A DNA stretch of 64,000 nt from Desulfuromonadaceae bacterium. Lineage in GTDB: Bacteria; Desulfobacterota; Desulfuromonadia; Geobacterales; Pseudopelobacteraceae. This document shows, piece after piece, positions 28,998 through 39,553 of this stretch. Where the stretch lies: NCBI GenBank assembly GCA_028687585.1, contig JAQTZV010000012.1, positions 87,745 to 151,744 of the forward strand. Reading direction: 5' to 3'. Below the pieces are notes generated by a model, which was not told the origin of the DNA, did no database searches, and worked only from the letters and a program-made list of their open reading frames with translations. Position 1 is the stretch's first letter, and the number at the start of each line of letters is the position of its first letter. The translations under genes and the position numbers were made by a program.

Positions 28998-29954
28998 ATG
29001 CGTTTCCTGCCGAAAGCAAATCCGCTTTACGAAAAAACTCCCGCCAATAGTGTAATTATTCCTGATGTTTTTGAAAAACTTGGCATCGGCGGGTTTACCG
29101 GGTATGTACATCACACGGCCCCGGAATTTGAGTTCTATGGAGTTTTCGCCCATGGGAAGTTGCTGTGTGCCCACAGTTGTAGTGGCACGAGGGATAAGTC
29201 GGGTTTTGAAGCTCTTGTTTTTCTGTGTGATGCGGTGATCGCGACTGGCGGCGAAATTAATGTGTACCGCATGACTACTGATCTTGCGGTATGTGCTCAC
29301 GCCCAGATTGTCGGCACTCGACTATTTAGTGGTGAAGAGGTACGGCAGGTTGATATTAAAGGTGTTCTGGCCCGTCTGAGAAGTCAGGGACTGAACGGGG
29401 TGGTACGCTTTTACACAACGGAACGCTCCGCCATGATGTTTTATAAAGATGGAGTGCCGATTGGTTTTTACCACGATGAAGCCGACTCAATTGAATCCTC
29501 TTCGGATGAAGCACGGAAAATTGCCGCGTTGCCTGGTGCGCGTGTAGAAGTTTGCACCACCAGGACACTTGAAGAGTTGCTGGAATATGACTTGCTGCAG
29601 ATGGTTAACCTCCCGAAGTTATGGGAATCAGCTCTGGCACGTTGCGTTGCGGCTCGCCTGAAAACTGCTCATGATGTTGAGCCACCTGTTACACGGCCAG
29701 GTGAACAAAAGCTGCTGGAACTGGTTGATGATATTTCTGAAGTTGCTGCAGCCTATCTTTCACGGGCGGGTCGAGTCATTGTTGAAAAAAGAATCAAGGA
29801 GCTGGGCGGCCCTTTGTTACTGCTTGATCAGGGGAAGCGCGCGCAATTTCTTGCGCTCGTCGAAGCAGATTCCATGGAAATTGACAGTCATGCCCGTATT
29901 GACGAAATGATTGACCTGATGAGATCAGAAATTACCGGCCGGCTTGCAGTTTAA
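28998..29954 (+). CDS. Conserved hypothetical protein (DUF4388-like features possible)
   Basis: LARLRSQGLNGVVRFYTTERSAMMFYKDGVPIGFYHDEA. Confidence 0.6.
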   Translation: MRFLPKANPLYEKTPANSVIIPDVFEKLGIGGFTGYVHHTAPEFEFYGVFAHGKLLCAHSCSGTRDKSGFEALVFLCDAVIATGGEINVYRMTTDLAVCAHAQIVGTRLFSGEEVRQVDIKGVLARLRSQGLNGVVRFYTTERSAMMFYKDGVPIGFYHDEADSIESSSDEARKIAALPGARVEVCTTRTLEELLEYDLLQMVNLPKLWESALARCVAARLKTAHDVEPPVTRPGEQKLLELVDDISEVAAAYLSRAGRVIVEKRIKELGGPLLLLDQGKRAQFLALVEADSMEIDSHARIDEMIDLMRSEITGRLAV

Positions 29955-29978
29955 TGGTCGAAACAACAGGGACTAGCC

Positions 29979-30614
29979 GTGCACGTTCAGCAGATTCTTA
30001 AAGAATACCTGGAGATTCACGGATACTGGGTGTTGTTTGTCGGAACGTTTCTTGAGGGTGAAGCCATTCTGCTCCTGGCCGGTTTTCTGGCTTTTCAGGG
30101 GTACCTGGATATTGTAGGTGTTATAAGTACCGCCTGGGCCGGATCTTTCCTTGGTGATCAGTGTTATTTCTTCCTTGGCCGTTTCAAGGGGAGATTGCTG
30201 CTCAAACGTTTTCACTCTATTGCCAAAAAATTTCGTCTGGCACTTAAGCTTATAGAAAGATACGGTAATTTTGTCGCGTTCATTTCCCGCTTTACCTATG
30301 GATTCAGAATCGTTCTGCCAATAATACTCGGCATGACCAATCTTGCTCCCCGTACATTTTTCCTGATAAATCTGGCCAGCGCTCTTATCTGGGCGATTGC
30401 CTTTTCTCTTGGGGGGTATCTGTTTGGTAAAAGCGCTTCGCTACTGCTGGACAACGTCAGCAGCTATGAGCATTACCTCGTTTTAGCCCTGCTCTGCTTC
30501 ATCGGTCTGGCGTGGTCTGCTCATGTCTACCACGTATGGAAGCTCAAAAAACCGGCCAGAGATCGATTAGCCCGGATGCGGTCCCTTCATACTTCTCGAA
30601 AGGTGCACTCTTGA
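29979..30614 (+). CDS. DedA family membrane protein
   Basis: GYWVLFVGTFLEGEAILLLAGFLAFQGYLD...GDQCYFFLGRFKG...RFTYGFRIVLPIILGMTNL. Confidence 0.9.
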   Translation: MHVQQILKEYLEIHGYWVLFVGTFLEGEAILLLAGFLAFQGYLDIVGVISTAWAGSFLGDQCYFFLGRFKGRLLLKRFHSIAKKFRLALKLIERYGNFVAFISRFTYGFRIVLPIILGMTNLAPRTFFLINLASALIWAIAFSLGGYLFGKSASLLLDNVSSYEHYLVLALLCFIGLAWSAHVYHVWKLKKPARDRLARMRSLHTSRKVHS

Positions 30615-31345
30615 TCAAAGATATCATCATTATTCTGGTTGAACCCCAATCACCCGGTAATATCGGTATGGCCTGCCGGGCCATGAAAAATATGGGTGTT
30701 ACCCAGTTAAGAATCGTCAAAGGTTGTAACCGGTTTGACTCGGAAGCGCTCAAATTCGCTGTTGCTGCACGTGATCTGCTTGAATCGGCAGTGGTTTACC
30801 CCGATCTTGCCGCAGCCATGTCCGACTGCACCCTGACGGTCGGCACTACCAGGAGACATGGTAAATACCGCCAGGAGATTCTATCTCCCGCAGAGGTGTC
30901 AAGTCATCTCAGGGAGCAGGCTGCTCCCGACTGCAGGGCAGCTATTGTTTTCGGGCGCGAGGACAGTGGCTTGACGACAGAAGAGCTCTCTCTCTGCCGC
31001 TGGCATGCCACTATTCCGACATCGCGCGAATATGGTTCGCTCAATCTGGCGCAGTCGGTGCTGCTTTTTTGCTACGAACTTGGCAAAGCGTCAGAATCAG
31101 CCGGGGGGGGGCGTCCGCTTGACCTGGCTAAATCCGGTGAGATGGAGTCTCTCTTTGGTCACTTTAATGCGACGCTGAACAAAATTGGTTTTCTCAATGA
31201 ACAGAATCCCGAGCACATGATGCGCTCACTGCGGAGAATATTTTTCCGGGCGAATCTTGACAGTCGCGAAGTAACGGTGTTGCGCGGGATGCTGACACAG
31301 ATAGATTGGGCCAGTTCGGCTTTTGACGGGAGAAAGCGCTCGTGA
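30611..31345 (+). CDS. TrmJ-like RNA 2'-O-methyltransferase (SPOUT)
   Basis: VEPQSPGNIGMACRAMKNMG...VFGREDSGLTTEELSLC...IPTSREYGSLNLAQSVLL. Confidence 0.9.
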   Translation: MIKDIIIILVEPQSPGNIGMACRAMKNMGVTQLRIVKGCNRFDSEALKFAVAARDLLESAVVYPDLAAAMSDCTLTVGTTRRHGKYRQEILSPAEVSSHLREQAAPDCRAAIVFGREDSGLTTEELSLCRWHATIPTSREYGSLNLAQSVLLFCYELGKASESAGGGRPLDLAKSGEMESLFGHFNATLNKIGFLNEQNPEHMMRSLRRIFFRANLDSREVTVLRGMLTQIDWASSAFDGRKRS

Positions 31346-31623
31346 CTGCGACAACAATCGGGCTGGTGGCCGGAACACTTACCAGCATTGCTGCCATTCC
31401 GCAGGTGATAAAAACAGTGAAAACCCGCCATGTCCGCGATATCTCCATCTGGCAGCCGCTCCTGTTGTCATTCGGCGTTGCTCTTTGGATGGTATACGGA
31501 ATTCTTATCGGGGACTTACCGTTGATACTTGCCAATATTACTCCTTTAGTATGTAATGTTATCCTGACCGGTATGAAACTGCGCTATGGCAAGGAAGATT
31601 GTTTAATACCAAGCGAGCCATAA
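31342..31623 (+). CDS. SemiSWEET-type transporter
   Basis: LVAGTLTSIAAIPQVIKTVKTRHVRDISIWQPLLLSFGVALWMVYGILIGDLPLILANITPL. Confidence 0.85.
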   Translation: MTATTIGLVAGTLTSIAAIPQVIKTVKTRHVRDISIWQPLLLSFGVALWMVYGILIGDLPLILANITPLVCNVILTGMKLRYGKEDCLIPSEP

Positions 31624-31625
31624 AT

Positions 31626-32975
31626 TTGGACATCTTCTCTGAAAAAACAATTCTCACGGTAAGCCGATTGACCGCTCTGCTTCGTGGAGTCCTTGAGGAA
31701 AACTTCGAGCAGCTCTGGCTGCAGGGGGAGGCTTCTAATATTTCCTACCCTTCTTCAGGTCATTGTTATTTTACCCTGAAGGATCCTGGTGCACAGATCC
31801 GCTGCGTGATGTTCAAGAGCGCCGTAAAGAATCTTAAATTCCGTTTGACTGATGGCATGGAACTGATTGCACGTGGTCGGATTTCAGTATATGACCAGCG
31901 CGGCGAATACCAACTGATCTGCGAGTACGTGGAACCGGCGGGAATCGGCGCCCTTCAGGCCGCCTTTGTACAATTAAAGGAAAAACTTGCTCTCGAGGGG
32001 CTGTTTGCCGAAGCGCACAAGATTCCTCTCCCGCGTTTTCCCCGTAAAATCGGTGTGGTAACATCACCGACCGGCGCCGTTATCCGCGATATTCTGCATG
32101 TACTGAAGCGTCGTTTTGCCTCGCTGGATGTGCAGCTCTATCCGGTACGCGTTCAGGGGGAAGGGTCGGCGGTGGAAATTGCCGGGGCCATTGATGAGAT
32201 GAATCGTCTGGCCGAGGTTGACGTACTTATTGTCGGCCGTGGTGGTGGTTCACTCGAAGACTTGTGGGCATTTAATGAAGAGGTTGTGGCACGAGCCGTC
32301 TATCGGTCTGAAATTCCGGTTATCTCGGCTGTCGGGCACGAAACAGACTGGACAATGTGTGACTTTGTTGCCGATCTGCGGGCGCCAACGCCATCAGCAG
32401 CAGCCGAACTGGTGATTGCAAGCAGTGACGAACTTCGCAACCAGATCGATTCATTATCCGGCCGGGCAGTGAGGTCGGTCCAAACCCTGTTGAATGCTCA
32501 TATTGGCCGTCTTGAAGGCTTGCGGAGGGCACTGCATGATCCGCGTACTATGCTTGGCCATATGGCGCAACGAACGGATGATTTGACCGGAAGGCTTGAG
32601 CTGGGCCTGCGTGTTGCCGTCTCACGCCGCCGCGACCGTTTTGAGCGACTTCTGGATGCTCTGCAGCATAATGATCCGCTCGGCAGAATTGATGCCTTCC
32701 GCCAAAGGATTGCCCTGTTGACAATGCGCTCGGAAGGGCTGCTGGCACACCGTTTAGATGCTCTCAAGCAAGAGTTTTACGATAAGGCGGTGCGACTGGA
32801 GGTGCTGTCTCCGCTCAAAACGCTTGCTCGTGGCTACGCGATTGCCACCCGGGAGAACGTTCGATCAACCGTTACCGATGCCGGTTCGCTGACAATCGGT
32901 GAGCAACTGCGGGTGAAATTCCATCTCGGTGAGGCCCGCTGTCGGGTGGAATCACTGGAATCCGGTAAAACTTGA
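31626..32975 (+). CDS. xseA: Exodeoxyribonuclease VII large subunit
   Basis: LTVSRLTALLRGVLEENFEQLWLQGEASN...IGVVTSPTGAVIRDI...GRGGGSLEDLWAFNEE. Confidence 0.95.
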   Translation: MDIFSEKTILTVSRLTALLRGVLEENFEQLWLQGEASNISYPSSGHCYFTLKDPGAQIRCVMFKSAVKNLKFRLTDGMELIARGRISVYDQRGEYQLICEYVEPAGIGALQAAFVQLKEKLALEGLFAEAHKIPLPRFPRKIGVVTSPTGAVIRDILHVLKRRFASLDVQLYPVRVQGEGSAVEIAGAIDEMNRLAEVDVLIVGRGGGSLEDLWAFNEEVVARAVYRSEIPVISAVGHETDWTMCDFVADLRAPTPSAAAELVIASSDELRNQIDSLSGRAVRSVQTLLNAHIGRLEGLRRALHDPRTMLGHMAQRTDDLTGRLELGLRVAVSRRRDRFERLLDALQHNDPLGRIDAFRQRIALLTMRSEGLLAHRLDALKQEFYDKAVRLEVLSPLKTLARGYAIATRENVRSTVTDAGSLTIGEQLRVKFHLGEARCRVESLESGKT

Positions 32976-33032
32976 CGCTCGACGCCATATCTATATACAA
33001 TCAAAAAACTATTTATGTGAGAGACCGCAACT

Positions 33033-33263
33033 ATGGCCACGGATAAATTTGAAGTATCACTTAAGAAACTGGAAGAAATAGTAACGCGTCTGGAAACCGG
33101 TTCTCTTTCGCTTGAGGATTCCCTGAAAGCTTTTGAAGAGGGGGTAAAGCATTCCGCTTTTTGCTCCAGCAGGCTTGACGAGGCTGAACGGCGGGTCGAA
33201 ATCCTTCTGAGACAGAAAGACGGTTCATTGAAGCGGGAGCCGTTTGAGCCGGATGAAGAGTAA
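33033..33263 (+). CDS. xseB: Exodeoxyribonuclease VII small subunit
   Basis: FEVSLKKLEEIVTRLETGSLSLEDSLKAFEEGV. Confidence 0.95.
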   Translation: MATDKFEVSLKKLEEIVTRLETGSLSLEDSLKAFEEGVKHSAFCSSRLDEAERRVEILLRQKDGSLKREPFEPDEE

Positions 33264-33279
33264 CAATAAAGGAATGCCG

Positions 33280-34173
33280 ATGGACCTGAAAATATATTTA
33301 AAAGAACAGTGTGCCTATGTTGATGCGGCGCTAGACCGCTTTCTGCCGAAAGAAACAGAATTGCCCCATACGGTGCATAAGGCGATGCGCTACTCGGTTT
33401 TTGCCGGTGGTAAACGAGTGCGGCCTATTTTGATGCTGGCCGCCTGTGAGACCGTTGGCGGAGACGCTCGCTCTGCAATCCCCGCAGCGTGTGCAATGGA
33501 AATGATTCATACCTACTCGCTTATTCACGATGATCTGCCTGCAATGGATGACGATGATTTCCGTCGCGGAAATCCGACCAATCATAAAGTGTTCGGCGAG
33601 GCCATAGCAATTCTGGCCGGCGACGCGCTTCTGACAGAGGCATTCAAGCTGACCAGCGATCTCCGTTTCGTGGAGGGTGCCAACCCAACCGGTCTGCTCG
33701 CGGTGATTCATGAAATTGCAACATGTGCCGGTTCCGGTGGTATGGTCGGAGGTCAGGTGATAGATATGGAAAGTGAGGGGCTACCGGACATAGATCTTCC
33801 CACCGTCCAATACATTCATACGCATAAAACCGGTGCCCTCATCAAGGCTTCAGTCGTCGCCGGAGCCCTCCTTGGCGGGGCTTCCGGAAAGAAGCTGGCG
33901 GCGGTAACCCGGTATGGTGAAGCGGCCGGACTGGCCTTTCAGATTGCTGATGATATTCTTGACATTGAAGGCACTACCGAGGAGATTGGTAAAGATGCCG
34001 GCAGTGACCAGGCTCGTGGCAAGGCCACCTATCCGGCGGTAATGGGATTGGCCGCAGCCAAGGAAGAGGCCCGGGCGATGATGGATGAAGCGCTGCGAGC
34101 GCTGGACATTTTTGGTGCAGAGGCTGACCCGCTTCGAGAAATTGCCCGCTACATTGTGCTGCGGAAAAACTGA
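33280..34173 (+). CDS. ispA: Polyprenyl (farnesyl/geranyl) diphosphate synthase
   Basis: GGKRVRPIL...HDDLPAMDDDDFRRG...FQIADDILD. Confidence 0.93.
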   Translation: MDLKIYLKEQCAYVDAALDRFLPKETELPHTVHKAMRYSVFAGGKRVRPILMLAACETVGGDARSAIPAACAMEMIHTYSLIHDDLPAMDDDDFRRGNPTNHKVFGEAIAILAGDALLTEAFKLTSDLRFVEGANPTGLLAVIHEIATCAGSGGMVGGQVIDMESEGLPDIDLPTVQYIHTHKTGALIKASVVAGALLGGASGKKLAAVTRYGEAAGLAFQIADDILDIEGTTEEIGKDAGSDQARGKATYPAVMGLAAAKEEARAMMDEALRALDIFGAEADPLREIARYIVLRKN

Positions 34174-34208
34174 AAAATTCTACAATCTCATAAATGACAG
34201 GCGTAAGA

Positions 34209-36083
34209 ATGTCGATTTTAGAAACAATAGACTCACCTGAAGATCTCAAAAAACTTCCAGTCGCCAGACTCCCTGAGCTTGCCGCAAATTTGCGTCAAGC
34301 TATCATTCAAACCTGTGCTGCCAATGGCGGACATCTGGCGCCGTCGCTCGGTGTGGTGGAGCTCACGATTGCTCTGCACAAAGTTTTTACCACTCCGGAA
34401 GACAGGATCATCTGGGATGTGGGGCATCAGGCGTACGCCCACAAACTGCTGACAGGCCGCCGGGACAACTTTGGCACGTTGCGCAGCTTGAATGGCATTA
34501 GTGGCTTCCCCAAGCGTCATGAGTCACCACACGATTCGTTTGATGTCGGTCACTCCTCCACCTCTATATCAGCGGTGACCGGTTTTGCCGTTGCCCGCGA
34601 CCTGGTCGGGCGAAAGGGCAAGGTGCTGGCAGTTATCGGTGACGGTTCCATGACCGGCGGCATTGCCTATGAGGGGATCAACCATGCCGGCCATCTCAAT
34701 AAGGACATGATTATCATCCTGAACGACAACGAAATGTCAATTGCCGAAAATGTCGGTGCTCTGTCTACTTTTCTCACCCGTACCGCGTCAAGCGAGTTTG
34801 TCCACCGCTTCAAAAAAAGTACGGAATCGTTTTTAAAGCGGCTGGATATGGGCAAAGGTGTCCTGCATGTCGCCCGTAAAATGGAAGAGTCGTTCAAAGG
34901 ACTTTTTACTCCGGGAATGCTTTTCGAAGCCTTTGGTTTTGAATATATCGGGCCGATAGATGGCCATGATCTGCCCGCACTGATTGAAACACTTGAGAAA
35001 GTAAAAAAATTTGACAATTCAGTCCTTATCCATGTCCTGACAAAAAAAGGAATGGGGTATACCCCGGCCGAAGAAAATCCCGCGTTGTTTCATGGTGTCG
35101 GACCGTTTGAGTCTGAGACCGGTAAGGTGCTTAAAAGTAAGGGTGGGGCTGCCTCGTACACCGCTGTGTTTGGAGCAGCGCTGTGCAAGTTGGCTTCAGA
35201 AGATGATCGAATTGTTGCCATCACAGCAGCTATGCTGGACGGTACCGGCCTTGCCGGTTTTTCAAAAGAGCATCCCAACCGTTTTTTTGACGTCGGTATT
35301 GCCGAACAGCATGGCGTAACCTTTGCCGCAGGATTAGCGGTCGGCGGTTACCGACCGGTTTTTGCCGTTTACTCCAGTTTTCTGCAGCGTGCCTATGACC
35401 AGATTTGTCACGATGTCTGTCTGCAAAACCTGCCGGTCACCTTTGCCGTTGATCGCGGGGGAGTAGTCGGGAACGATGGGCCGACACATCATGGTGCTTT
35501 TGATATTTCCTATCTGCGCCATCTCCCGAATATGACACTCATGGCCCCCAAAGATGAAAATGAGCTGCAGCACATGCTGGCTACCGCAATAAGCCTGGGG
35601 AGTCCGGCTGCGGTGCGTTACCCCCGTGGAAACGGGTGCGGAGTAGCACTGGATCAGGCTCTTGGAATCCTTCCGGTTGGCATGGCTGAACTGCTGCGCG
35701 AAGGTACTGCCGCTACGATTCTTGCACTTGGTACGATGGTGCGTCCGGCTTTGGAAGCAGCTTCCGCTTTAGAGGAAGAAGGCATTTCTTTGACAGTTGT
35801 CAACGCCCGATTTGTAAAGCCGCTTGACGAAGAACTGCTCATAACGCTGGCAGAGAAACATGGCATTCTGATTACAATAGAGGAAAATTCATTGCAGGGC
35901 GGCTTTGGTTCTGCCGTTCTGGAACTGCTCGAACAGCGCGGCCTGCGCGGCACACGGGTGCTGCGTCTCGGGTATCCGGATACCTATATACCCCAGGGCG
36001 AACAGCACGAACTGCGTACCATGCTGGGTCTGGACAGTACCGGAATTGCGACCTCTATTCGTACATTTCTTACCCGATTATGA
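34209..36083 (+). CDS. dxs: 1-deoxy-D-xylulose-5-phosphate synthase
   Basis: [18 protein letters not shown]...[13 protein letters not shown]...[28 protein letters not shown]. Confidence 0.96.
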   Translation: MSILETIDSPEDLKKLPVARLPELAANLRQAIIQTCAANGGHLAPSLGVVELTIALHKVFTTPEDRIIWDVGHQAYAHKLLTGRRDNFGTLRSLNGISGFPKRHESPHDSFDVGHSSTSISAVTGFAVARDLVGRKGKVLAVIGDGSMTGGIAYEGINHAGHLNKDMIIILNDNEMSIAENVGALSTFLTRTASSEFVHRFKKSTESFLKRLDMGKGVLHVARKMEESFKGLFTPGMLFEAFGFEYIGPIDGHDLPALIETLEKVKKFDNSVLIHVLTKKGMGYTPAEENPALFHGVGPFESETGKVLKSKGGAASYTAVFGAALCKLASEDDRIVAITAAMLDGTGLAGFSKEHPNRFFDVGIAEQHGVTFAAGLAVGGYRPVFAVYSSFLQRAYDQICHDVCLQNLPVTFAVDRGGVVGNDGPTHHGAFDISYLRHLPNMTLMAPKDENELQHMLATAISLGSPAAVRYPRGNGCGVALDQALGILPVGMAELLREGTAATILALGTMVRPALEAASALEEEGISLTVVNARFVKPLDEELLITLAEKHGILITIEENSLQGGFGSAVLELLEQRGLRGTRVLRLGYPDTYIPQGEQHELRTMLGLDSTGIATSIRTFLTRL

Positions 36084-37363
36084 CAATCTCCGTGCGGAAA
36101 ATATGCTGCATGTCTGGTGCCCTCTTCGCTGTCTGGTTCTTCTTGCTGACCATCGCATCTGCACAACCGCCCGGCAGCGAACCGGTCACGCAGGGCGGTG
36201 ACGGCCACGAACTGGCTCAACGCGGGGAATACGAAAAGGGTATTGAACAGTTACGGAAAGAGTACCTGCTCTTTCCCCTCAAGCTTGCAATCAAAAAGAA
36301 CCTTGCAGAGGCTTATGCCGCCTTTGGCCATCAGTTTCTCAAACAGAAGCGTTATGAGCAGGCGGATGAAAATTTCATCAAAGCAGAGGAACTCTACCCG
36401 GAAGAAGTTAAGTACTTGCTTCTGCGCGGCATCAGTAACTATTATCTGAAAAAATATGATGTGGCGCGCTATGAACTCGAAAGCGCAAAAAATCTCAAAG
36501 ATGATTCTGCTGAAGTTCTCTATTATTTAGGCCTCGTGCAGTTCGATACAGATCATCGCCTGGAAGCCATAGCGCTATGGGAACAGGCACTCAAGCTCTC
36601 TCCCGGCCGGAGCGAAATTGTTGAACTCCTCAATAAATCCCGTAAGGAAAATAGTGTTGAAGCAAAAATGGACAGGGGGCACAGCTCCCGGTTTGATCTT
36701 ACGTACGATTCCGGAGTCGATACGGAGTTTGCGCTTGCAATCCTTGAAGTACTTGAGTCGGCGGCAAATCTGGTCGGAGCCGAGCTTGGACTGTTCCCGG
36801 AAGCTCGAATTCCGGTTGGTATCTATAAACGGGCAGATTATAAAACGGTCACCGATTCCCCTGATTGGTCTGGTGGCTTTTATGACGGGAAAATACGCCT
36901 TCCCTTTGGTGCTTTGAACGAAATTACTCCTCCAATGAGAGGCGTTTTGTATCATGAATACGCGCATGTCGTCGTATTCGAAATGACACGCGGCAACTGT
37001 CCGCTCTGGCTGAATGAAGGTATCGCAGAGATGTTTGGACGGATGCAGTATAGCCGTTCACTGCAGGAGTTCGGCCGTGCTGCACGTACGGGCAAGCTGA
37101 TAGAAATCAGGAGTATGGAAGTCGACTTTAGCGGATTATCTTCTTCAGCTGCTTCCCTGGCATACCAGCAGAGCTATGCGCTGGTTAAGTATATGGTCGC
37201 GACATATGGTTGGCACAGGGTCAGGCTGATCCTGTCAGGCCTCGGGGAAGGACTCACTTTTGATGCAGCGGCTACGGCAGCTCTTAAAGACTATAATCTT
37301 AATTATGATGCTCTGGTGAATGAGTGGCGCAGTTCAGTGGAACGGGAAATGGCGGGTAGGTAA
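36080..37363 (+). CDS. TPR protein with MA-type metallopeptidase-like domain
   Basis: TPR repeats then [29 protein letters not shown] (HExxH-like HEYAH). Confidence 0.75.
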   Translation: MTISVRKICCMSGALFAVWFFLLTIASAQPPGSEPVTQGGDGHELAQRGEYEKGIEQLRKEYLLFPLKLAIKKNLAEAYAAFGHQFLKQKRYEQADENFIKAEELYPEEVKYLLLRGISNYYLKKYDVARYELESAKNLKDDSAEVLYYLGLVQFDTDHRLEAIALWEQALKLSPGRSEIVELLNKSRKENSVEAKMDRGHSSRFDLTYDSGVDTEFALAILEVLESAANLVGAELGLFPEARIPVGIYKRADYKTVTDSPDWSGGFYDGKIRLPFGALNEITPPMRGVLYHEYAHVVVFEMTRGNCPLWLNEGIAEMFGRMQYSRSLQEFGRAARTGKLIEIRSMEVDFSGLSSSAASLAYQQSYALVKYMVATYGWHRVRLILSGLGEGLTFDAAATAALKDYNLNYDALVNEWRSSVEREMAGR

Positions 37364-37383
37364 GCGCTTGCAGAGGAGATTCA

Positions 37384-37680
37384 TTAGCCTGTTGCCTCAA
37401 TTCCGAGCAAGTATTTCTTGTTATCCAATAGCATCGCTAATTTTGTTAATGCAGATCTGATAATTACTTCCAGTCGGTCGCAAGCTGAATCATTTTGAAG
37501 CTTATTGATATCTGAATGATGGACCAATTTGCTGACCAGTCGTCCTTTTGAGGAAATCTCCAGAATATACACGTCTTGACATCCCATCATCTTCCCATCG
37601 GCAAGTGATACGCTTGTGAGGGTTATTCCCCTCTGTTTTGCTAGATTAACGGTAAATTCTTCAATCATAATTTTGACCAT
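37384..37680 (-). CDS. Hypothetical protein
   Basis: 98-aa ORF. Confidence 0.4.
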   Translation of the reverse strand: MVKIMIEEFTVNLAKQRGITLTSVSLADGKMMGCQDVYILEISSKGRLVSKLVHHSDINKLQNDSACDRLEVIIRSALTKLAMLLDNKKYLLGIEATG

Positions 37681-37692
37681 TTGACTCTGAAA

Positions 37693-37723
37693 TGCATGTT
37701 CATTGGCAAAAAATGAACATGCA
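37693..37723. repeat. Perfect 12-bp inverted repeat, 7-bp spacer
   Basis: TGCATGTTCATT-ggcaaaa-AATGAACATGCA. Confidence 0.9.
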
Positions 37724-37725
37724 AA

Positions 37726-37899
37726 TTAATTGTGTGCACCTGTCTGATTGTAGGAAACGTACTGATGCTGTTTGTTCCAGAGCATTTGAGTGGCTTTATC
37801 AAGGGTGGAATTTAGCTCCTGAAGCGATGCGCGAGCATAGCGGTTGGCTATCCGGTGTAAGACCTTACGTGTGATGGCTGGATTTGTATACCACGGCAT
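37726..37899 (-). CDS. Small hypothetical protein (57 aa)
   Basis: MPWYTNPAITRKVLHRIANRYARASLQELNSTLDKATQMLW; GGAG RBS; preceded by an operator-like palindrome. Confidence 0.5.
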   Translation of the reverse strand: MPWYTNPAITRKVLHRIANRYARASLQELNSTLDKATQMLWNKQHQYVSYNQTGAHN

Positions 37900-37914
37900 T
37901 TTCAGCTCTCCTTT

Positions 37915-37945
37915 TTTACGCAATATAACTGATATATTGTGTAAA
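37915..37945. promoter_or_regulatory. Operator-like inverted repeat upstream of the small ORF
   Basis: TTTACGCAATATA-actga-TATATTGTGTAAA (13-bp arms, 1 mismatch). Confidence 0.65.
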
Positions 37946-38229
37946 GCATACGACGTGCCAATATTATAATATTAGTAATATCAATATATTATGCGAAACA
38001 TGCGAATGTATGTCGCTTGCATGGCTTGTTATATGGCGGCATGTCCCGGTTGCTTTTGCGATTGCTGACGGGGTAGATATGCAAACAGGCATTGAACCCG
38101 AATGTAGTGGCCGAAAGTATAATGATGCTCTGATGAATGAGTTGTGCCGCTCAGGAAAGGGGAAATGGTGGGCAGGTAATTATTTTCTTGCGTAGAAACA
38201 ACGGCCATGCTATACAATTCGTCTTTCGT

Positions 38230-38303
38230 CGGTGAGTAGCGCAGCCTGGTAGCGCACCTGCCTTGGGAGCAGGGGGTCGCTGGTTCGATTCCAGTCTCAC
38301 CGA
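38230..38303 (+). tRNA. tRNA-Pro (TGG)
   Basis: CGGTGAG...CCTGC-CTTGGGA-GCAGG...GGTTCGATTCC...CTCACCGA followed by CCA. Confidence 0.95.
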
Positions 38304-38314
38304 CCAGACAATTC

Positions 38315-38348
38315 AAGGACTTAGCCAATTGCGGTTAAGTCCTTTTTT
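38315..38348 (+). terminator. Rho-independent terminator after tRNA-Pro
   Basis: AAGGACTTAGCCAATTGCGGTTAAGTCCTTTTTT. Confidence 0.8.
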
Positions 38349-38634
38349 GTTGGCTTTTCTTTTGGTAACCTTTCAACTATTTTATCATCTCTTCCGCAGT
38401 CTCATAATCAATCATTTTCCGGCGTGATCTTTCTGAGTATCTACCACTCTGAAATTGGTACTGACACTACGTCCTGTATAGGGAAATAACACTCGCCCGT
38501 CTGGAAGGGAGGTGTGCCATGACCGCCGCCTCTCGCTCTGCCTGTGTCAATGCTTTGTCTGGATCGTTACGGCGGCGATTTCTCCTTTCACTGTGAGTGG
38601 TTAGGGAATATGTGTTTGAGTTTTGGGCAAAAAA

Positions 38635-38665
38635 AGTCCCCAAGGCTGGATGCCAAGGGGACTTG
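38635..38665 (-). terminator. Terminator hairpin (minus strand)
   Basis: Minus strand AAGTCCCC...GGGGACTT followed by T-run; a second hairpin (GGGCTTCC...GGAGGCC + T7) lies just upstream. Confidence 0.7.
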
Positions 38666-38759
38666 ATGGACGAAAAAAAGGCCTCCGATTCTGGAAGCCC
38701 TTTCGAGTATGTCGTTATTTTTACACAGTTTTCCTTTTTCTCATGAAGGCAAGCGAGGG

Positions 38760-38918
38760 TTATTTACGTCGGACACTCCGTATAGGATCAAGCCCAACTG
38801 TGGCCCATCCAGTAGAACGTTTGAATTTAGAAATTTTCTTTGCATCAATCAGATCATCCAACAAAGACGGTTTTACAAAATCAAATCGTTGGCTATTGTA
38901 TTGCACATGAATTAGCAT
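38760..38918 (-). CDS. Small conserved-looking protein (52 aa), absent from the ORF track
   Basis: MLIHVQYNSQRFDFVKPSLLDDLIDAKKISKFKRSTGWATVGLDPIRSVRRK; RBS GAGAGG; followed by tandem terminators. Confidence 0.7.
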   Translation of the reverse strand: MLIHVQYNSQRFDFVKPSLLDDLIDAKKISKFKRSTGWATVGLDPIRSVRRK

Positions 38919-39074
38919 CCTACACCTCTCTCATAGTTATTATCGGACAACAGTTCGCCACCCTGTTTTATGTGTAAACTTTTCTGACATGCCTTTAACT
39001 TTTCTTGTGTCTCCAGAATGCCAGACCTGCAATGCCTCCGCCGAGAAGCTGCATTGTGAACTTCTGTTAGCAAT

Positions 39075-39428
39075 TCAGTAAATACATTTGAGCATACCAA
39101 ATGTTTCCTGCATCACCTTTCCCGGATCGACACTGTTAGTTGCAACGATGTCACGCAGTTGAGAAAATGAATCCGCGTTTATGCTTATTATCTGAAGGCC
39201 CACGCCGTTGACATCTTTCCGAACAACGTTTGCATTGACCTTTAAAGACGAGTGGCTGGAGTGATAGACGGTAACATTAACCGACGATTTAAGTGGTATA
39301 TCGATATCCGTCTTAAGGTACATGCCACGCAGACTCAGATTGTCTGTTTTGCACATCTCCATTTCGTTGTCAAAACGAATAGAGGCGCCAGTGGAGTAAT
39401 TAACCCGAGTGTAATTTCTGCCGTTCAC
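39075..39428 (-). CDS. PilZ domain protein
   Basis: RNYTRVNYSTGASIRFDNEMEMCKTDNLSLRGMYLKTD...VVRKDVNGVGLQI. Confidence 0.8.
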   Translation of the reverse strand: MNGRNYTRVNYSTGASIRFDNEMEMCKTDNLSLRGMYLKTDIDIPLKSSVNVTVYHSSHSSLKVNANVVRKDVNGVGLQIISINADSFSQLRDIVATNSVDPGKVMQETFGMLKCIY

Positions 39429-39498
39429 TGCAGTGCCCTATGGCGACCCAGAACATCTGACCTGTCATATAAAGCGTTAACTTTTCCGACAACACACT

Positions 39499-39523
39499 AT
39501 AAAGGCATCACCAATGCCTTTAT
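39499..39523 (-). terminator. Hairpin downstream of the PEP-CTERM gene
   Basis: ATAAAGGCAT-caccaATGCCTTTAT. Confidence 0.6.
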
Positions 39524-39553
39524 ATAAAACTCTATGCGTAATTCTGTCCCAAC

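Noticed and set aside
38960-39070. Possible c-di-GMP/GEMM riboswitch near the PilZ gene
   Set aside because: No GEMM core consensus seen by eye; only weak hairpins.
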